Shown piece after piece: positions 63,774-64,000 of a stretch of DNA of 64,000 nucleotides. Numbering within the stretch: the stretch's first letter is position 1; the number at the start of each line of letters is the position of its first letter. The stretch is taken from NCBI GenBank assembly GCA_947584375.1, contig CANPWL010000007.1, positions 1-64,000 of the forward strand, given 5' to 3'. The DNA is from an uncultured Clostridia bacterium (GTDB lineage Bacteria > Bacillota > Clostridia > Oscillospirales > Ruminococcaceae). Under the pieces are notes generated by a model. That model was not told where the DNA came from, ran no database searches, and saw only the letters and a program-made list of their open reading frames with translations. The position numbers were made by a program, and so were the translations under genes.

Positions 63774-63886
63774 CAAAATCACAACAAGAAGTCAATAAAA
63801 ACGTGATTTTGTAGTAGCTTTTAGCTAAAAATTAATAAATGTAGTGTAGAATTTATTCAAAACACACAAAATGTGCAATATGCACA
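63774..63886 (+). promoter_or_regulatory. Leader hairpin and dyad before the last gene
   Basis: CAAAATCAC pairs with GTGATTTTG (63774-63811, 9-bp stem, 20-base loop). Further on TGTGCA-ATA-TGCACA (63872-63886) is an inverted repeat with a 3-base centre. Both are in the about 180-base leader. Similar TGTG/CACA strings lie upstream of the promoter. The remaining sequence of 63460-63715 shows nothing I can name. Confidence 0.5.
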
Positions 63887-63923
63887 AAAAATCGCTTTAA
63901 TACAAGTATGTCGGAGAAATGTT

Positions 63924-64000
63924 ATGAGCGTTATTCTTTCTACAAAGGGCATTTGTCGTGATTTTACGATGGGGAACAACATTGTTGTTAATGCCTTGAA
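63924..64000 (+). CDS. ABC transporter ATP-binding protein (3' end outside window)
   Basis: The first 25 residues are visible: MSVILSTKGICRDFTMGNN and then VVNAL, which fits the start of MacB/LolD-type ABC ATPases where a core of basic and aromatic residues precedes the A-loop and the ALxxVxL segment. GGAGAAATG lies 8 bases before ATG 63924. Walker motifs lie beyond the window, so the call is from the N-terminus and is tentative. Confidence 0.6.
   Translation, partial: MSVILSTKGICRDFTMGNNIVVNAL

Overview
The window looks like chromosome of a low-GC, anaerobic, fibre-degrading Firmicute, most likely an Oscillospirales/Ruminococcaceae gut or rumen bacterium. The reasons are Firmicutes-type gene order (rimP-nusA-ylxR-rplGA-infB-rbfA), strong AGGAGG ribosome sites with frequent TTG starts, a T-box leader, RNase Y, an NAD(P)-linked [FeFe] hydrogenase operon, a cellobiose phosphorylase, and large secreted proteins with Thr- and Lys-rich C-termini. 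The species is inferred, not proven.

Layout. 1-2.5 kb: end of a PhoU-type phosphate transporter gene, then purine nucleoside phosphorylase and an MtaD-like deaminase (purine/SAH salvage). 2.5-12.5 kb: a translation/transcription operon with a consensus-like promoter and leader hairpin (rimP, nusA, ylxR, rplGA, infB, rbfA, nrnA, truB, ribF, gltX). 12.5-17.6 kb: a Gld-like ABC system (ATPase, permease, GldG-like protein, DUF4340 protein). 17.6-22.5 kb: a small unknown gene, an MBOAT protein that has lost its active-site histidine next to a truncated DHHW-like Thr-rich membrane protein, a TIGR01212 radical SAM protein, rimM and trmD. 22.8-23.8 kb: an HPr-like gene and a decayed IS200-type element with an internally deleted transposase and an unusual structured tail. 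24-28.2 kb: a PucR/CdaR-type regulator and a divisome peptidoglycan-hydrolase module (ftsE, ftsX, EnvC-like M23 protein). 28.3-34 kb: cupin, CmpB-type membrane protein, metallophosphoesterase, tRNA-Arg(CCG), metG, DUF378 protein. 34-41.6 kb: aldose-1-epimerase-like protein, cellobiose phosphorylase, an asymmetric ABC-F ATPase and a sugar-binding-domain/GGDEF protein.

41.7-50.8 kb is the most striking part. A leftward operon encodes an HndABCD-type [FeFe] hydrogenase with an extra GHKL ATPase gene inside it. Divergently, a rightward operon encodes a DRTGG protein, an RsbW-like GHKL ATPase, a putative sensory [FeFe] hydrogenase (HydS-like, all four H-cluster cysteines present, proton-relay Cys replaced by Ala), a second DRTGG protein, a PHP phosphoesterase and a DtxR-like regulator. 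This looks like a complete hydrogen/redox-sensing regulatory unit facing the hydrogenase it may control. I infer this from gene content and layout; no function has been shown here.

50.9-64 kb: a small divergent pair with a duplicated operator, a DUF4830 protein, an RsuA-type pseudouridine synthase, an orphan MsmX/UgpC-type sugar ABC ATPase, a 1198-residue secreted repeat protein, RNase Y, a T-box (Thr) leader controlling a small membrane protein plus thrS, and the start of another ABC ATPase gene behind a near-perfect promoter.
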